A stretch of 64,000 nt of DNA from NCBI RefSeq assembly GCF_001294335.1, contig NZ_LGKG01000196.1, forward strand, positions 1 through 64,000, given 5' to 3'. The notes under the pieces were generated by a model, which was not told the origin of the DNA, did not search any database, and saw nothing but the letters and a program-made list of their open reading frames with translations. The translations under genes were made by a program, and so were the position numbers. The stretch comes from Streptomyces chattanoogensis. Its GTDB lineage: Bacteria; Actinomycetota; Actinomycetes; Streptomycetales; Streptomycetaceae. The first letter of the stretch is position 1. Each line of letters opens with the position of its first letter. Shown here in pieces: positions 25,971-34,543 of the stretch.

Positions 25971-26087
25971 TGTTTTCACCTCCTGCTTCCGCTTCCCTTG
26001 CAGCTCCCTTCTCAGCTTCCGACTTCCCAGCTTCCGATCTCGCGCACGTCGTCTTATGTCCGGCTCCGGAGAGGACCAGCAATCACC

Positions 26088-26573
26088 ATGCCCAAGGAGA
26101 CAGCGCGGCCGAGGCCGTCCGCAGAGCGCTTTTTCGCACTGCCGGCCGGCGCACGGCGACCGGGACGGGTCCCCCTCCCGCCGGGTTTCGCCGTCAAGGC
26201 CCGCACGAGCGACACCGAGGGCCGGCTCTCCGTCCTGGAGACCCAGCTCGACATCGACATTCCGCCGCACATCCACCACGACGCCGACGAATTCCTCTAC
26301 ATCCTCGAGGGCGAGATGGAGGTCGACCTCGACGGCGCCACCCATCGGCTGACGCCCGGAATGTGCGTCCTGCTGCCGCACGGCATACCGCACGCGCTGC
26401 GCAACGCCTCCCGGCCGCCCGCCAGATGCCTGCAGATCTCGTCACCGGGAGGCTGGGAGGAGTTCATGGAGGACATGTTCGAAGCCGGTCCCGTGGTCAT
26501 GAAGGACGGACACCCCGACCTCGGCCGCCTCAACGAGATCGGCGCCGCATACGGGATGGAATACCGGCGCTGA
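26088..26573 (+). CDS. cupin-domain protein
   Basis: The 161-residue protein is a single cupin_2 barrel. Motif 1 is HIHHDADEFLYILEGEMEVDLDG (metal ligands His, His, Glu) and motif 2 is PHGIPHALRNAS. It probably binds a divalent metal and acts as a dioxygenase, isomerase or quercetinase-like enzyme on a small ligand. GAGAGGACC precedes the ATG at 26088. The long 5' leader is C/T-rich. Regulation by the divergent TetR is likely. Confidence 0.8.
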   Translation: MPKETARPRPSAERFFALPAGARRPGRVPLPPGFAVKARTSDTEGRLSVLETQLDIDIPPHIHHDADEFLYILEGEMEVDLDGATHRLTPGMCVLLPHGIPHALRNASRPPARCLQISSPGGWEEFMEDMFEAGPVVMKDGHPDLGRLNEIGAAYGMEYRR

Positions 26574-26619
26574 AACCCGCCCCGGCAACCCGCCGCCCAT
26601 CGGGCACCATGGACGCACC

Positions 26620-27291
26620 ATGGACACCCCCTACCTTCTGTCCCGCGCCCGCCGGCTCGCCGCCTCCGCCCGCCCCGACCGCCGACGGCTGCTCGGCATC
26701 GCGGGCCCGCCCGGCGCCGGCAAGTCCACCCTCGCCGCCCACCTGGTGGCGGAGCTGGCCGGACAGGCCGTACTGGTCCCGATGGACGGCTTCCATCTCG
26801 CCGAGGCGGAGCTGCACCGCCTGGGCAGGATCGACCGCAAGGGCGCACCCGACACCTTCGATCCCGCCGGATATGCGGCACTGCTGACCCGCCTGCGCTC
26901 CCCGGAACCCGGCACCGCCGTCTACGCCCCGGCCTTCGACCGCCGCATCGAAGAACCGGTCGCCGGAAGCATCCCCGTAGCACCCCACATCCCCCTTGTC
27001 GTCACCGAGGGCAACTACCTCCTTCTCAACTCCCCGCCATGGGCGCCCGTCCGCGCTCTGCTCGACGAGGTCTGGTACGTCGACCTGGACACCCCGGAGC
27101 GGGTCCGGCGCCTGGTCGACCGCCATGAACGCTTCGGCCGCCCGCGCGCCGACGCCGAACGGTTCGTCCGTATCTCGGACGAGGCGAACGCCCGCACCGT
27201 GGCGGCGACCCGCGACCGCGCCGACCTCATCGTCACCTTCACCCCCGAAGAAGCCCCCCTCCCACAGCCCGACCGGACACCGGCCGGCTAA
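26620..27291 (+). CDS. nucleoside/pantothenate-kinase-like P-loop kinase
   Basis: The 223-residue protein has a Walker A motif GPPGAGKS (residues 29-36), the PMDGFHLAEAEL signature of the uridine kinase/type I pantothenate kinase/YggC group, and the lid region RLVDRHERFGR. It should phosphorylate a small nucleoside-like or sugar substrate with ATP. YggC-type proteins have no firm substrate. It starts 46 bp after the cupin gene in the same direction, so co-transcription is possible. Confidence 0.82.
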   Translation: MDTPYLLSRARRLAASARPDRRRLLGIAGPPGAGKSTLAAHLVAELAGQAVLVPMDGFHLAEAELHRLGRIDRKGAPDTFDPAGYAALLTRLRSPEPGTAVYAPAFDRRIEEPVAGSIPVAPHIPLVVTEGNYLLLNSPPWAPVRALLDEVWYVDLDTPERVRRLVDRHERFGRPRADAERFVRISDEANARTVAATRDRADLIVTFTPEEAPLPQPDRTPAG

Positions 27292-27358
27292 CCCTCGCTC
27301 CGCCCTCGCTTCACCGACATCCTTCCGCGCACAGCGCCTTCCCAAACGACACTTCCGA

Positions 27359-27371
27359 TGTCATTCTGACA
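27359..27371 (+). promoter_or_regulatory. inverted repeat at marR start
   Basis: TGTCATTCTGACA (5-bp arms, 3-bp spacer) ends 2 bp before the MarR-type ATG, with no Shine-Dalgarno between. It may be an autoregulatory site overlapping the transcription start of a leaderless mRNA. Confidence 0.45.
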
Positions 27372-27373
27372 CC

Positions 27374-27925
27374 ATGAGTGTCGTAAAGAGTGGTATCGAT
27401 AGCGGTAGCGATAGCGACGGTGACGACGGACCGGCCCCCACCGACGACCTTCTGTACGGCGTCATACGGCGCCTGTGGCCCCTGCACCGCACGGTCGTGC
27501 GCGCGGTGGAGCGCGAGCTGGAAGGCACAGGCATGACCGCCGGCGAGCACGCACTGCTCGATGCGCTGCGCAGCCAAGGCCCCCGGACGGTGCCGCAGTT
27601 GGCCCGCACCATGGGCCTCGACCGGCAGCCGGTGCAGCGCTGGGTGAACCACGCGGCGGAGCTGGGCCTGGTGGCGACGGCCCCGAATCCCGCGCATCGC
27701 CGTTCATCCCTGATCGAGCTCACCCCCGAGGGCAGCGAACTGATGCGGGGAATCCAGGAGTCCGAGGCCGCCGAGCTGCGCCGCGCGCTGTCCGACCTGT
27801 CCGCGCAGGAGGTCTCGACGACGCTTCGCGTACTCGACCGGCTCGGCGAGGAGTTCCGGCATCTCGCGAACGGCTCACGCGTCGCCCCGGAGGACCCCGA
27901 CAACAAGGACAACCACCCCGAATAA
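27374..27925 (+). CDS. MarR-family regulator
   Basis: The 183-residue protein has a winged helix. RTVPQLARTMGLDRQPVQRWVNHAAELGLV is the recognition region and PNPAHRRSSLIELTPEG the wing. Dimerisation helices are at both ends. The first 25 residues are Ser/Gly/Asp repeats (GSDSDGDDG) encoded by a GATAGCG-type repeat. The ATG at 27374 has no ribosome-binding site, so leaderless translation is likely. The adjacent hydrolase downstream is a possible target. Confidence 0.83.
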   Translation: MSVVKSGIDSGSDSDGDDGPAPTDDLLYGVIRRLWPLHRTVVRAVERELEGTGMTAGEHALLDALRSQGPRTVPQLARTMGLDRQPVQRWVNHAAELGLVATAPNPAHRRSSLIELTPEGSELMRGIQESEAAELRRALSDLSAQEVSTTLRVLDRLGEEFRHLANGSRVAPEDPDNKDNHPE

Positions 27926-27996
27926 CCGCAGATCCGCACCATCTCATAACCTGCAGGTCCCACGGCTCGACGCCCCCGTCGCACCGCCCCGCCGGT

Positions 27997-28024
27997 CGTT
28001 CAAGACCGCTCGTTCAAGACCGCT
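27997..28024 (+). repeat. two 14-bp tandem repeats
   Basis: CGTTCAAGACCGCT occurs at 27997-28010 and 28011-28024, followed by the partial copy CGTT. The array ends 6 bp before the Shine-Dalgarno of the alpha/beta hydrolase gene. It may be a regulator binding site or a slippage product. Confidence 0.8.
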
Positions 28025-28046
28025 CGTTTCCGAGGGAGTGCAGAGA

Positions 28047-28895
28047 ATGACCCACCCGTTCGCCGCCTGGACCGAGCTCGACAACGGCACCGTGCCGATC
28101 GAGGAGGGCGAGCTGTTCTACGAGACGGCTGGCGAGGGTCCCGCGGTGGTGCTGCTGCACGGCGGCATGCTCGACCAGCGCATGTGGGACGAGCAGTTCT
28201 GCTGGCTGGTGGGATCCGGCCACCGCGTGATCCGTTACGACTCCCGCGGTCATGGCCTCTCGTCCACCGCCACCGGCGACTGGGCCAACCACGACGACCT
28301 GTGCGCGCTCCTCGACGCCCTCGAGGTCCCCAGCGCCGTCCTCGTCGGTCTCTCGCACGGCTCCCGGGTCGCCCTCGACACCGCCCTCGCCCACCCGGAG
28401 CGGGTCAGCGCCCTGGCGCTCGCCTCGCCCGGGATCAGCGGCCGCGCCTTCACCGACCCGTTCGTCCTCGGTCATATCAAGGAGCAGGTGGCGGCGATCG
28501 GCGCACCGGACGGCCTGGAGCGGTATGTGGAGCACTTCTTGCGGATGTGGGTGGACGGCCCGCACCGCAGGCCGTCCGATGTCCACCCCGGACTGCGCGA
28601 GCGGATCCGCGCCTCGGCCACGGCCACGGCCGAGGCGCACGCCGACGGCGTGGGTGCCGGCATGCCCCTGGAGGTCGGGGCCGCCGGCCGGCTGTCCGAG
28701 ATACGGGTGCCGACGGTCGTCTTCGACGGCGATCTCGACAGCACGGACATCAGCGCCAACGCCCACGCCCTCACCCTCGCCGTGCCGGGTGCCCGCAGGG
28801 TCCGCGTACCCGGCGCGGCCCACATGGTCAACCTGGAGAACACCGCCCTGTTCGACCACGAACTGCGCGCCTTCCTGTCCTCCTTGGCACGCTGA
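28047..28895 (+). CDS. alpha/beta hydrolase
   Basis: The 282-residue protein is an alpha/beta-fold hydrolase. The oxyanion motif is VVLLHGG, the nucleophile elbow GLSHGS (Ser103), the acid in FDGDLDS (Asp231) and the base His259 in GAAHMVN. It probably hydrolyses an ester or related bond. The substrate is unknown. GAGGGAG precedes the ATG at 28047; a GTG 9 bp upstream overlaps that Shine-Dalgarno and is less likely. Confidence 0.85.
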   Translation: MTHPFAAWTELDNGTVPIEEGELFYETAGEGPAVVLLHGGMLDQRMWDEQFCWLVGSGHRVIRYDSRGHGLSSTATGDWANHDDLCALLDALEVPSAVLVGLSHGSRVALDTALAHPERVSALALASPGISGRAFTDPFVLGHIKEQVAAIGAPDGLERYVEHFLRMWVDGPHRRPSDVHPGLRERIRASATATAEAHADGVGAGMPLEVGAAGRLSEIRVPTVVFDGDLDSTDISANAHALTLAVPGARRVRVPGAAHMVNLENTALFDHELRAFLSSLAR

Positions 28896-28944
28896 TACCG
28901 CCCGGCCTCCGAAGGCAGCCCTCGCACCACTCTCACACCACTCC

Positions 28945-28994
28945 GGGACGGCTGGTCCAGAACGGCTGGTCCGGGACGGCTGGTCAGAACGGCC
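28945..28994 (+). repeat. four 14-bp direct repeats before B12 riboswitch
   Basis: Units of RRRACGGCTGGTCC occur at 28945-28958, 28959-28972, 28973-28985 (one base short) and 28986-28994 (partial). The copies alternate GGG and AGA at the start. The array ends 26 bp before the cobalamin aptamer and covers the expected -35 region of its promoter (candidate -10 TAAAGT at 29011-29016). Confidence 0.85.
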
Positions 28995-29020
28995 ACTGCA
29001 GGTCGGCAGTTAAAGTGACC

Positions 29021-29219
29021 ATGCCGTGGTGTTCGGGAAGACCGGTGACGGACCTTGTGGTCCCAGTCCGGAGCGGCCCTCGCCACTGTGATCGGGGAGT
29101 TTCCGGCCCTTCCGTATGCGCGGCGCGCGTACGGCGCCACTGACCGCAGCCTGCGGCCGGGAAGGCGGGGCGGGCACGAGCGTCAGCGAACCCGTAAGCC
29201 AGGAGACCGGCCACGGCAT
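29021..29219 (+). promoter_or_regulatory. cobalamin (B12) riboswitch
   Basis: The element is closed by a perfect 9-bp P1 stem, ATGCCGTGG (29021-29029) with CCACGGCAT (29211-29219). Inside are the conserved GGTGTTCGGGAAGACCGGTG start, the core CCGGAGCGG...GCCACTG (29082-29088) and a complete B12 box AAGCCAGGAGACCGGCC (29196-29212). It ends 20 bp before the first possible start of the NiCoT gene, so it probably blocks translation initiation when adenosylcobalamin is bound. Confidence 0.95.
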
Positions 29220-29239
29220 CTCACGAACTGATCCACGAG

Positions 29240-30385
29240 GTGCTGGAGCGTGACCGCCGGATGGCCCTGTCCACCGATACCCCGAGCCCGACCACCCCTG
29301 CTTCCCCTGCTTCCCCGACTTTCCGCTGGCGCCGGCAGGACACCGTCCGCACCGCCGGCCTGATGGCCGTCATAGCCGGCCTGCACGTCATCGCCTTCGG
29401 CGTGCTCTTCCTGCTCGTCGTCCCGTATCACTACTCCGTCGGAAGCCAGGTCTTCGGCGTCGGGCTCGGCATCACCGCCTACACCCTCGGCATGCGGCAC
29501 GCCTTCGACGCCGACCACATCGCCGCCATCGACAACACCACCCGCAAGCTGATGGCCGACGGCAAACGGCCGGTCTCGGTGGGCTTCTGGTTCGCCCTCG
29601 GCCACTCCAGCGTGGTCGTCGTGATGGCGGCCCTGGTGGCGGGCGGCGCCCAGCTCGCCGGCACCCTCCTCAACGACGCGTCCCGCACCCACCAGGTCCT
29701 CGGCACCATCGGCACGACGGTCTCGGGGACGTTCCTCTACCTCATCGCCGCCCTCAACCTCATCGCGCTGGCCGGGATCTGGCGGGTCTTCCGCGGTATG
29801 CGCGACGGCAACTACGACGAGGCCGAACTGGAGCAGCGGCTCGATGCGCGCGGCTTCATGAACCGCTTCCTGGGACGCTTCACCCGCTCCATCTCCCGCC
29901 CCGGCCAGATGTTCCCGCTCGGCTTCCTCTTCGGGCTCGGCTTCGACACCGCGACCGAGGTGACGCTGATGGTGATGGCGGGCAGCGGCGCCGCGGCCGG
30001 TGTGCCCTGGTACGCGATCCTGTGCCTGCCGCTGCTGTTCGCCGCCGGAATGAGCCTCTTCGACACCCTCGACGGCACCTTCATGAACTTCGCCTACCAG
30101 TGGGCGTTCTCCAACCCGGTGCGCAAGGTCTACTACAACCTCACCATCACCGGCCTGTCGATCGCCGTCGCGTTCTTCATCGGCACGATCGAGCTGGTGA
30201 CCGTGCTGCACGACAAACTCGCCCTCGACGACCCCCTGACCGGCTGGATCTCCTCCATCGACCTCGACAACGCGGGCTTCGTCCTCGTCGGCCTGTTCGT
30301 GGTGGTGTGGGCGGCCGCGCTGGCGTACTGGCGCCTGTCCGGAGTCGAAAAGCGCTGGGCGGCGCGAGGGGCGTCGGGCTCGTAG
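29240..30385 (+). CDS. NiCoT-family cobalt/nickel permease
   Basis: The 381-residue protein is an eight-helix transition-metal permease of the HoxN/NixA family. The signature RHAFDADHIAAIDN (residues 86-99, His-x4-Asp-His) is intact, as are LGHSSVVV and GLGFDTATEV. It imports Co2+ and/or Ni2+ with high affinity. The B12 riboswitch indicates that cobalt for cobalamin synthesis is the main cargo. The start is uncertain: GTG 29240, or ATG 29261 with GGAG 13 nt upstream. Confidence 0.92.
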   Translation: MLERDRRMALSTDTPSPTTPASPASPTFRWRRQDTVRTAGLMAVIAGLHVIAFGVLFLLVVPYHYSVGSQVFGVGLGITAYTLGMRHAFDADHIAAIDNTTRKLMADGKRPVSVGFWFALGHSSVVVVMAALVAGGAQLAGTLLNDASRTHQVLGTIGTTVSGTFLYLIAALNLIALAGIWRVFRGMRDGNYDEAELEQRLDARGFMNRFLGRFTRSISRPGQMFPLGFLFGLGFDTATEVTLMVMAGSGAAAGVPWYAILCLPLLFAAGMSLFDTLDGTFMNFAYQWAFSNPVRKVYYNLTITGLSIAVAFFIGTIELVTVLHDKLALDDPLTGWISSIDLDNAGFVLVGLFVVVWAAALAYWRLSGVEKRWAARGASGS

Positions 30386-30416
30386 CCCGTACACCCCCGG
30401 CCAACGCGCCGGCCTG

Positions 30417-30917
30417 TCAGGTGGCCGAGCCCGCCGCCGCGCCGGTCATCAGGTCGGGTCCCCAGCGCTTGAGCTCCGCCGCGAGATCGAGCGGCCGCAG
30501 CCGGTCCTGCTCGTCCGGGCCGGGCCACTCCTCGCGGGGGACCCGCCACATCACCTCGAACTCGTTGCCATCCGGATCCTTGGCGTACAGGGACTTGGAG
30601 ACGAGATGGTCGGTGGCACCCACCAGGGCGCCACGGGCCGCGAGCCGGGTCTCGGTCGCGGCGAGTTCGCCGAGCGTCCCGACCTCCCAGGCCAGGTGAT
30701 AGAGCCCGGCGCGACCCGCCTCGGGTCCCGGCGCCTCCGCCCCCACCGCGAACAGCCCCAGATCGTGATCGTTGAGCGAACCGGGAGCGCTGAGAAAGGC
30801 AGCGCGGCCCGGTATCTCGATGTCCAGCGTCAGCCCGAGGGCTTCGGTGTAGAAGGCGACGGACCGCGCCACATCGCGGATGTAGAGCACCGCGTGATTG
30901 AGACGTCGTACGGACAA
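30417..30917 (-). CDS. VOC-family (glyoxalase/dioxygenase) protein
   Basis: The 166-residue protein is a vicinal-oxygen-chelate fold: RRLNHAVLYIRDVARSVAFYTEALGL, YHLAWEVG and KDPDGNEFEVMW. Metal ligands are visible as His in LNHAVLY, His in LYHLAWEV and Glu in EFEVMW, giving the 2-His-1-Glu set of extradiol dioxygenases. The TTG start at 30917 is chosen because GGGAGAGG precedes it. Substrate unknown. A MarR-type palindrome lies in its upstream region. Confidence 0.82.
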   Translation of the reverse strand: MSVRRLNHAVLYIRDVARSVAFYTEALGLTLDIEIPGRAAFLSAPGSLNDHDLGLFAVGAEAPGPEAGRAGLYHLAWEVGTLGELAATETRLAARGALVGATDHLVSKSLYAKDPDGNEFEVMWRVPREEWPGPDEQDRLRPLDLAAELKRWGPDLMTGAAAGSAT

Positions 30918-31405
30918 GAACCTCTCCCAACTCCCGACGTGGCGCCCCCGGGACGCCGCGGCTCCACTACTCCCCGTGCACTTCCGCTCACTTCTGCGCA
31001 CTCTACGATTTACTTGAAACTTCAATTCAATGCCTGTGACGATACACAGCGCCCCCCGCAACGGACAACCAAGAACAAGCCGAAAAAGCCGAACAACCAC
31101 ACAAACGCGCCCCCTGGGAGCGCCGCAGCACTGCCGTACAACCTGGGCCCGGCCCCGTACCTCGGCATGTGGCCGACGGAGCGGGCCGAGCACGCGGACC
31201 GGATCGCCCGCCTCGGGCCGGACGACGGCCACAGCCACGGGCAGCTCGCTGGGCCGTCCTGACGCCCACCGGGCTGCTCGCACCGCATGCGGCCACTGCG
31301 GGTCGGTCGACGACGTCCCGCGGGAACGAGGCTCAGGCAGCCGGCACCAAGCCCGTGCCCCGCGCACCGTTAGGCTGACGGGACCGCCGCCCGAGGAGAT
31401 GCACC
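30918..31405. other. intergenic region with one palindrome
   Basis: TTGAAACTTCAATTCAA at 31014-31030 is an AT-rich palindrome (TTGAA, 2 bp, TTCAA, extended) that looks like a MarR/FabT-type operator for the divergent VOC gene. From 31031 to 31405 no supported gene is seen. A plus-strand open frame ending at 31262 has gene-like codon bias only in its last 40 codons (ending GHSHGQLAGPS), so it may be the remnant of a decayed gene. Confidence 0.5.
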
Positions 31406-32242
31406 GTGCCCGCCCGCCCCAGTGTTCTGTTCGTCACCGATCTCGCCTACCAGGCCCGCGGACGGCGCTACTGCGACGAGGACGTCTTCCTCACCTCCCG
31501 GCTGCGCAACGACTTCGACATCGCGCTGTGCCACCCGCTGGATGCGGCCGCGCTGATGGATTCCTTCGACGCGGTCGTGGTCCGCAACAGCGGCCCCGTG
31601 CTGCACTACCAGCAGGAGTACGACGCCTTCCGGGTGCGGGCCACGGTGCGCGGCACCCGGGTCTACAACCCGCTGTCCGGGCGCGGCGACATGGCCGGAA
31701 AGCAGTACCTGCTGGATCTGACCGCCGCCGGATACCCCGTCATACCCACCGTCGACCGGCCCCAGGACCTGCACATGCTGCCCGCAGCCGGTCAGTACGC
31801 GGTCAAGCCGAAGGCCGGCGCGGACTCCATAGGCCTGGCCTTCGTCCCCCAGGACGGCCTGGGCGGCCTCGCCTACGGCGACATCCTCGTCCAGCCGCGC
31901 ATCGACTTCCGCTACGAGGTGTCGTTCTACTACGTCGACGACGCCTTCCAGTACGCCCTCCATGCCCCCGATCCCGGCCGGCGCTGGGTCCTGGAGCCCT
32001 ACGAGCCCACCAGCACCGACCTCGCCTTCGCCGACCGCTTCATCGACTGGAACACCCTCGGCCACGGCATCCAGCGCGTGGACGCCTGCCGCACCCAGGA
32101 AGGCGAACTGCTCCTGGTCGAGCTGGAGGACCTCAACCCCTACCTGTCCCTGGACCTGGTCCCCGACCACACCCGCGACACCTTCGTGACGAGCATGACG
32201 GCCTCCCTCCACCGGTTCCTGGACGCTCCGCCACACCCCTGA
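31406..32242 (+). CDS. ATP-grasp domain protein
   Basis: The 278-residue protein has a RimK-like ATP-grasp layout. An N-terminal Rossmann-like part (VLFVTDLAY, VVVRNSGPVLHY) is followed by the ATP-binding lysine strand in YAVKPKAGADSIG, the ILVQPRID hinge and the Mg2+-ligating end LLLVELEDLNPYLSLD. It should ligate a carboxylate to an amine via an acyl phosphate. No partner gene or precursor peptide is adjacent. GAGGAG precedes the GTG start at 31406. Confidence 0.75.
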   Translation: MPARPSVLFVTDLAYQARGRRYCDEDVFLTSRLRNDFDIALCHPLDAAALMDSFDAVVVRNSGPVLHYQQEYDAFRVRATVRGTRVYNPLSGRGDMAGKQYLLDLTAAGYPVIPTVDRPQDLHMLPAAGQYAVKPKAGADSIGLAFVPQDGLGGLAYGDILVQPRIDFRYEVSFYYVDDAFQYALHAPDPGRRWVLEPYEPTSTDLAFADRFIDWNTLGHGIQRVDACRTQEGELLLVELEDLNPYLSLDLVPDHTRDTFVTSMTASLHRFLDAPPHP

Positions 32243-32875
32243 CCTGCAAGGCTGCCGGACAGCGGACAGCCGGAGGCGGGGCCCCTGGATGCGCGTCAAC
32301 GGCCGGCCCACCCAGCAGGACAACCGCCGGAAGCGCCAAAGCGGCCACCTTCTCGCCAACTCCCGTGCCATCCAAAGCAGTTCACTGCATCGCGCACCCC
32401 GCAAAAGATGCACGCCAGGACCAACTGCACTGCCCGACCGGGGGGCGACAAACCCGGGACATGACAGCCATGTCCATACGCGCCTGATCTCCCCAGTCAG
32501 GCGGCGATCCGCCGACAACGGCGACAAGAACGTCGAGCCGGCCACTGCTCACCGGCCGAAGCCTGGCCGTGGCGCCACCGCCAGGCCGGCGGTCACGCCG
32601 TCCCGCCATCACTCCCGCCCAAAGGCGGCTCCGTCACCCCTGGGCGATCGGCGGCAGCCCCGTCGAGGCCGGGACAGATGCGCCCCACCCGTCTCTGCCC
32701 CGGCCATCGTCCCGGACGCTTGCAGCCGGCCCGTACGGGCACGAGGAACGGCTTCTCCCGCGAATGCCACTCGAGCGCCGCCACCCAGCGCATGATCATT
32801 CCGACTCCGCAGAGCCCCGCATCCCCGGGACAACCACCAGCGCCCCGTCCCCCGCCCATCCCCCGCAACGCAAAA
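32243..32875. other. intergenic region, no gene seen
   Basis: There are about 630 bp between the ATP-grasp gene and the tRNA terminator. Open frames on both strands are short, lack ribosome-binding sites and have flat third-position composition. No repeat, tRNA or riboswitch core was recognised. The lowered GC and repeated AC-rich words suggest degraded sequence. Confidence 0.5.
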
Positions 32876-32911
32876 AAATGTCCTTCCGGATCATGCTCCG
32901 GAAGGACATTT
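32876..32911 (-). terminator. Rho-independent terminator of tRNA-Val
   Basis: AAATGTCCTTCCGGA pairs perfectly (15 bp) with its complement across a 6-nt loop and is followed, on the minus strand, by a run of seven T. It begins 23 bp after the tRNA 3' end. This is a rare canonical U-run terminator for this genome. Confidence 0.92.
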
Positions 32912-32934
32912 CCTGCGTTTATGCTGGTCACACA

Positions 32935-33009
32935 TGGTGGGCACAGACGGATTTGAACCGCCGACATCTGCTTTGTAAGAGCAGCGCTCTACCGCTGAGC
33001 TATGCGCCC
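32935..33009 (-). tRNA. tRNA-Val (anticodon UAC)
   Basis: The minus strand folds as a 75-nt tRNA. The acceptor stem is GGGCGCA/TGTGCCC with discriminator A and encoded CCA. The D arm is TAGCTCAGCGGTAGAGC, the anticodon loop CTTACAA gives anticodon UAC (Val, reading GUA), and the T arm is CGGTTCAAATCCG. It serves a rare codon in this high-GC genome. Confidence 0.97.
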
Positions 33010-33163
33010 TGGCCGAGCCGACAGACTACCTTGCCGACGGGGCTGCACTGCAAACCAGTACTAAACCGGTGCTCGAACCGCGAACTTACCGGCCGGTGTG
33101 TTCGTTTCTGCGGAGTGGGAGAATGACAGTCGGTTCTGGGGCGAATCCGATCGGGAGAGGGAT

Positions 33164-34543
33164 GTGACGGCGACACACACGCAGCCGTACGAGCAGCGAG
33201 CACGCCGTCGTCCCCGGAGGGGTCCCGTCACAGACCTCGTGACGCTCGTCCTGCTGCCGTTGCCGCTGTTGGCGGCACTGGCGCCGCAGTCGTTCGCGGG
33301 CGGGGGGACGCGCCGCTGGTTCGGGCGGGGGGACGGACAGCGGGCCGATGCGCAGGCCGCGAAGGATGCCGCGGCGGCGGCGTTCTACGAGCTGGACACC
33401 GCGCAGCGGGATCTGCGGATCTCCATAGAGACGATCACCGCGGTCGACGATTCGCCGGCGGCCCGGCGGGCGGCGGAGGAGTACGCGGGGTTCGGCCGCC
33501 GGATCGATGAGGTGAGCCAGGGATACATCACCGCCGTCGATTCCCATGATCTTGACCGGGACGACCTGGACGGCGCGGCGATATCGCGGGCACGGGCCGA
33601 TCTGAACCGGGCCAAGGACGAACTGAACAAGGTCAAGGCCGACCTCGACCGCTTCGCGCAGGGGCTGGGGCCGCTGCTGCAGAGCGCCGAGACGCAGCTG
33701 GCACGGCTGGCACCGGCGGTGGAGCGGGCGCGGCAGACGCTGCTGGCGGCCAGCAATGCGCTGGATGCGGTCCGGGCGCAGGGCCTGAAGGCCGACGAGC
33801 TCGCGGCACGGCTGGCGGCGCTCGCGCCGGAGCTGACCAAGCTCAATCAGGGCGCCGGACAGCACGGTGTCCAGGAAACGATCCGGCGCGCCGACGACGT
33901 GCTGCGCAAGGCCGAGGAAGTACGTAGCGAGGCCGAGCGGCTGCCGGAGAAGGCGGCGGAGATCGACAAGCGGCTGGTGTCGCTGCGGACGCGTGCGCAG
34001 GCGATCAGCACCCGTGCCGAGAAGGTCGATCCGATCCTGAGTGAGCTGCGGCGGCGGTACAGCTCGGCGTGCTGGCAGGACCTGCAGAAGGTGCCGGAGC
34101 AGGCCGCGGAGTCCGTCAGGCAGGCCGAGGCGAAGCTGCGGGAGGCGCAGCAGGCCCGCGACGAGCAGCGCTGGGCGGATGCCACGACCAGGCTGGGGAC
34201 CGTACGGGCCCTGCTGGACGGCACCGACGCGGCGGTGTCGGCGGCGGGCGACCGGTTGCAGCGGCTGGATGCGGTGTCGTTCGACCGGCAGAAGGAGGTC
34301 GATCGGACGCGCTTCGCGATCCGTGATGCGCAGCGGCTGGCGATGGCCGGGCGCAACACCCCCGATCCGCGGCATGCCGGCCCCCTGGACGATGCGGTGG
34401 CGCGGCTGGAGCGGGCGGTGGCGGGCCTGGAGGGCCGGCATCCGGACTGGTGGCATTTCCTGACCGAGACCGAGGCCGTACGGGAGACCGTCGCCCGGGT
34501 GGTGCAGGAGATCCGGGAGGGGCGGGGCGCGGCCGGCGGCTGA
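33164..34543 (+). CDS. coiled-coil membrane-anchored protein of unknown function
   Basis: From the GTG at 33164 (GGGAGAGGG upstream) the product is 459 residues. It has an Arg-rich cytoplasmic start, one hydrophobic segment (VTLVLLPLPLLAALAP, residues 24-39), and then about 400 residues of Ala/Arg/Glu/Leu-rich alpha-helix with heptad patterns such as LNRAKDELNKVKADLDRF. One Cys is in YSSACWQDLQ. The extracytoplasmic helical rod suggests a structural or wall-spanning role. I do not recognise a family. Confidence 0.7.
   Translation: MTATHTQPYEQRARRRPRRGPVTDLVTLVLLPLPLLAALAPQSFAGGGTRRWFGRGDGQRADAQAAKDAAAAAFYELDTAQRDLRISIETITAVDDSPAARRAAEEYAGFGRRIDEVSQGYITAVDSHDLDRDDLDGAAISRARADLNRAKDELNKVKADLDRFAQGLGPLLQSAETQLARLAPAVERARQTLLAASNALDAVRAQGLKADELAARLAALAPELTKLNQGAGQHGVQETIRRADDVLRKAEEVRSEAERLPEKAAEIDKRLVSLRTRAQAISTRAEKVDPILSELRRRYSSACWQDLQKVPEQAAESVRQAEAKLREAQQARDEQRWADATTRLGTVRALLDGTDAAVSAAGDRLQRLDAVSFDRQKEVDRTRFAIRDAQRLAMAGRNTPDPRHAGPLDDAVARLERAVAGLEGRHPDWWHFLTETEAVRETVARVVQEIREGRGAAGG

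Noticed and set aside
32569..33126. A 185-codon plus-strand frame
   Set aside because: It reads through the tRNA-Val terminator and the tRNA gene itself on the opposite strand.
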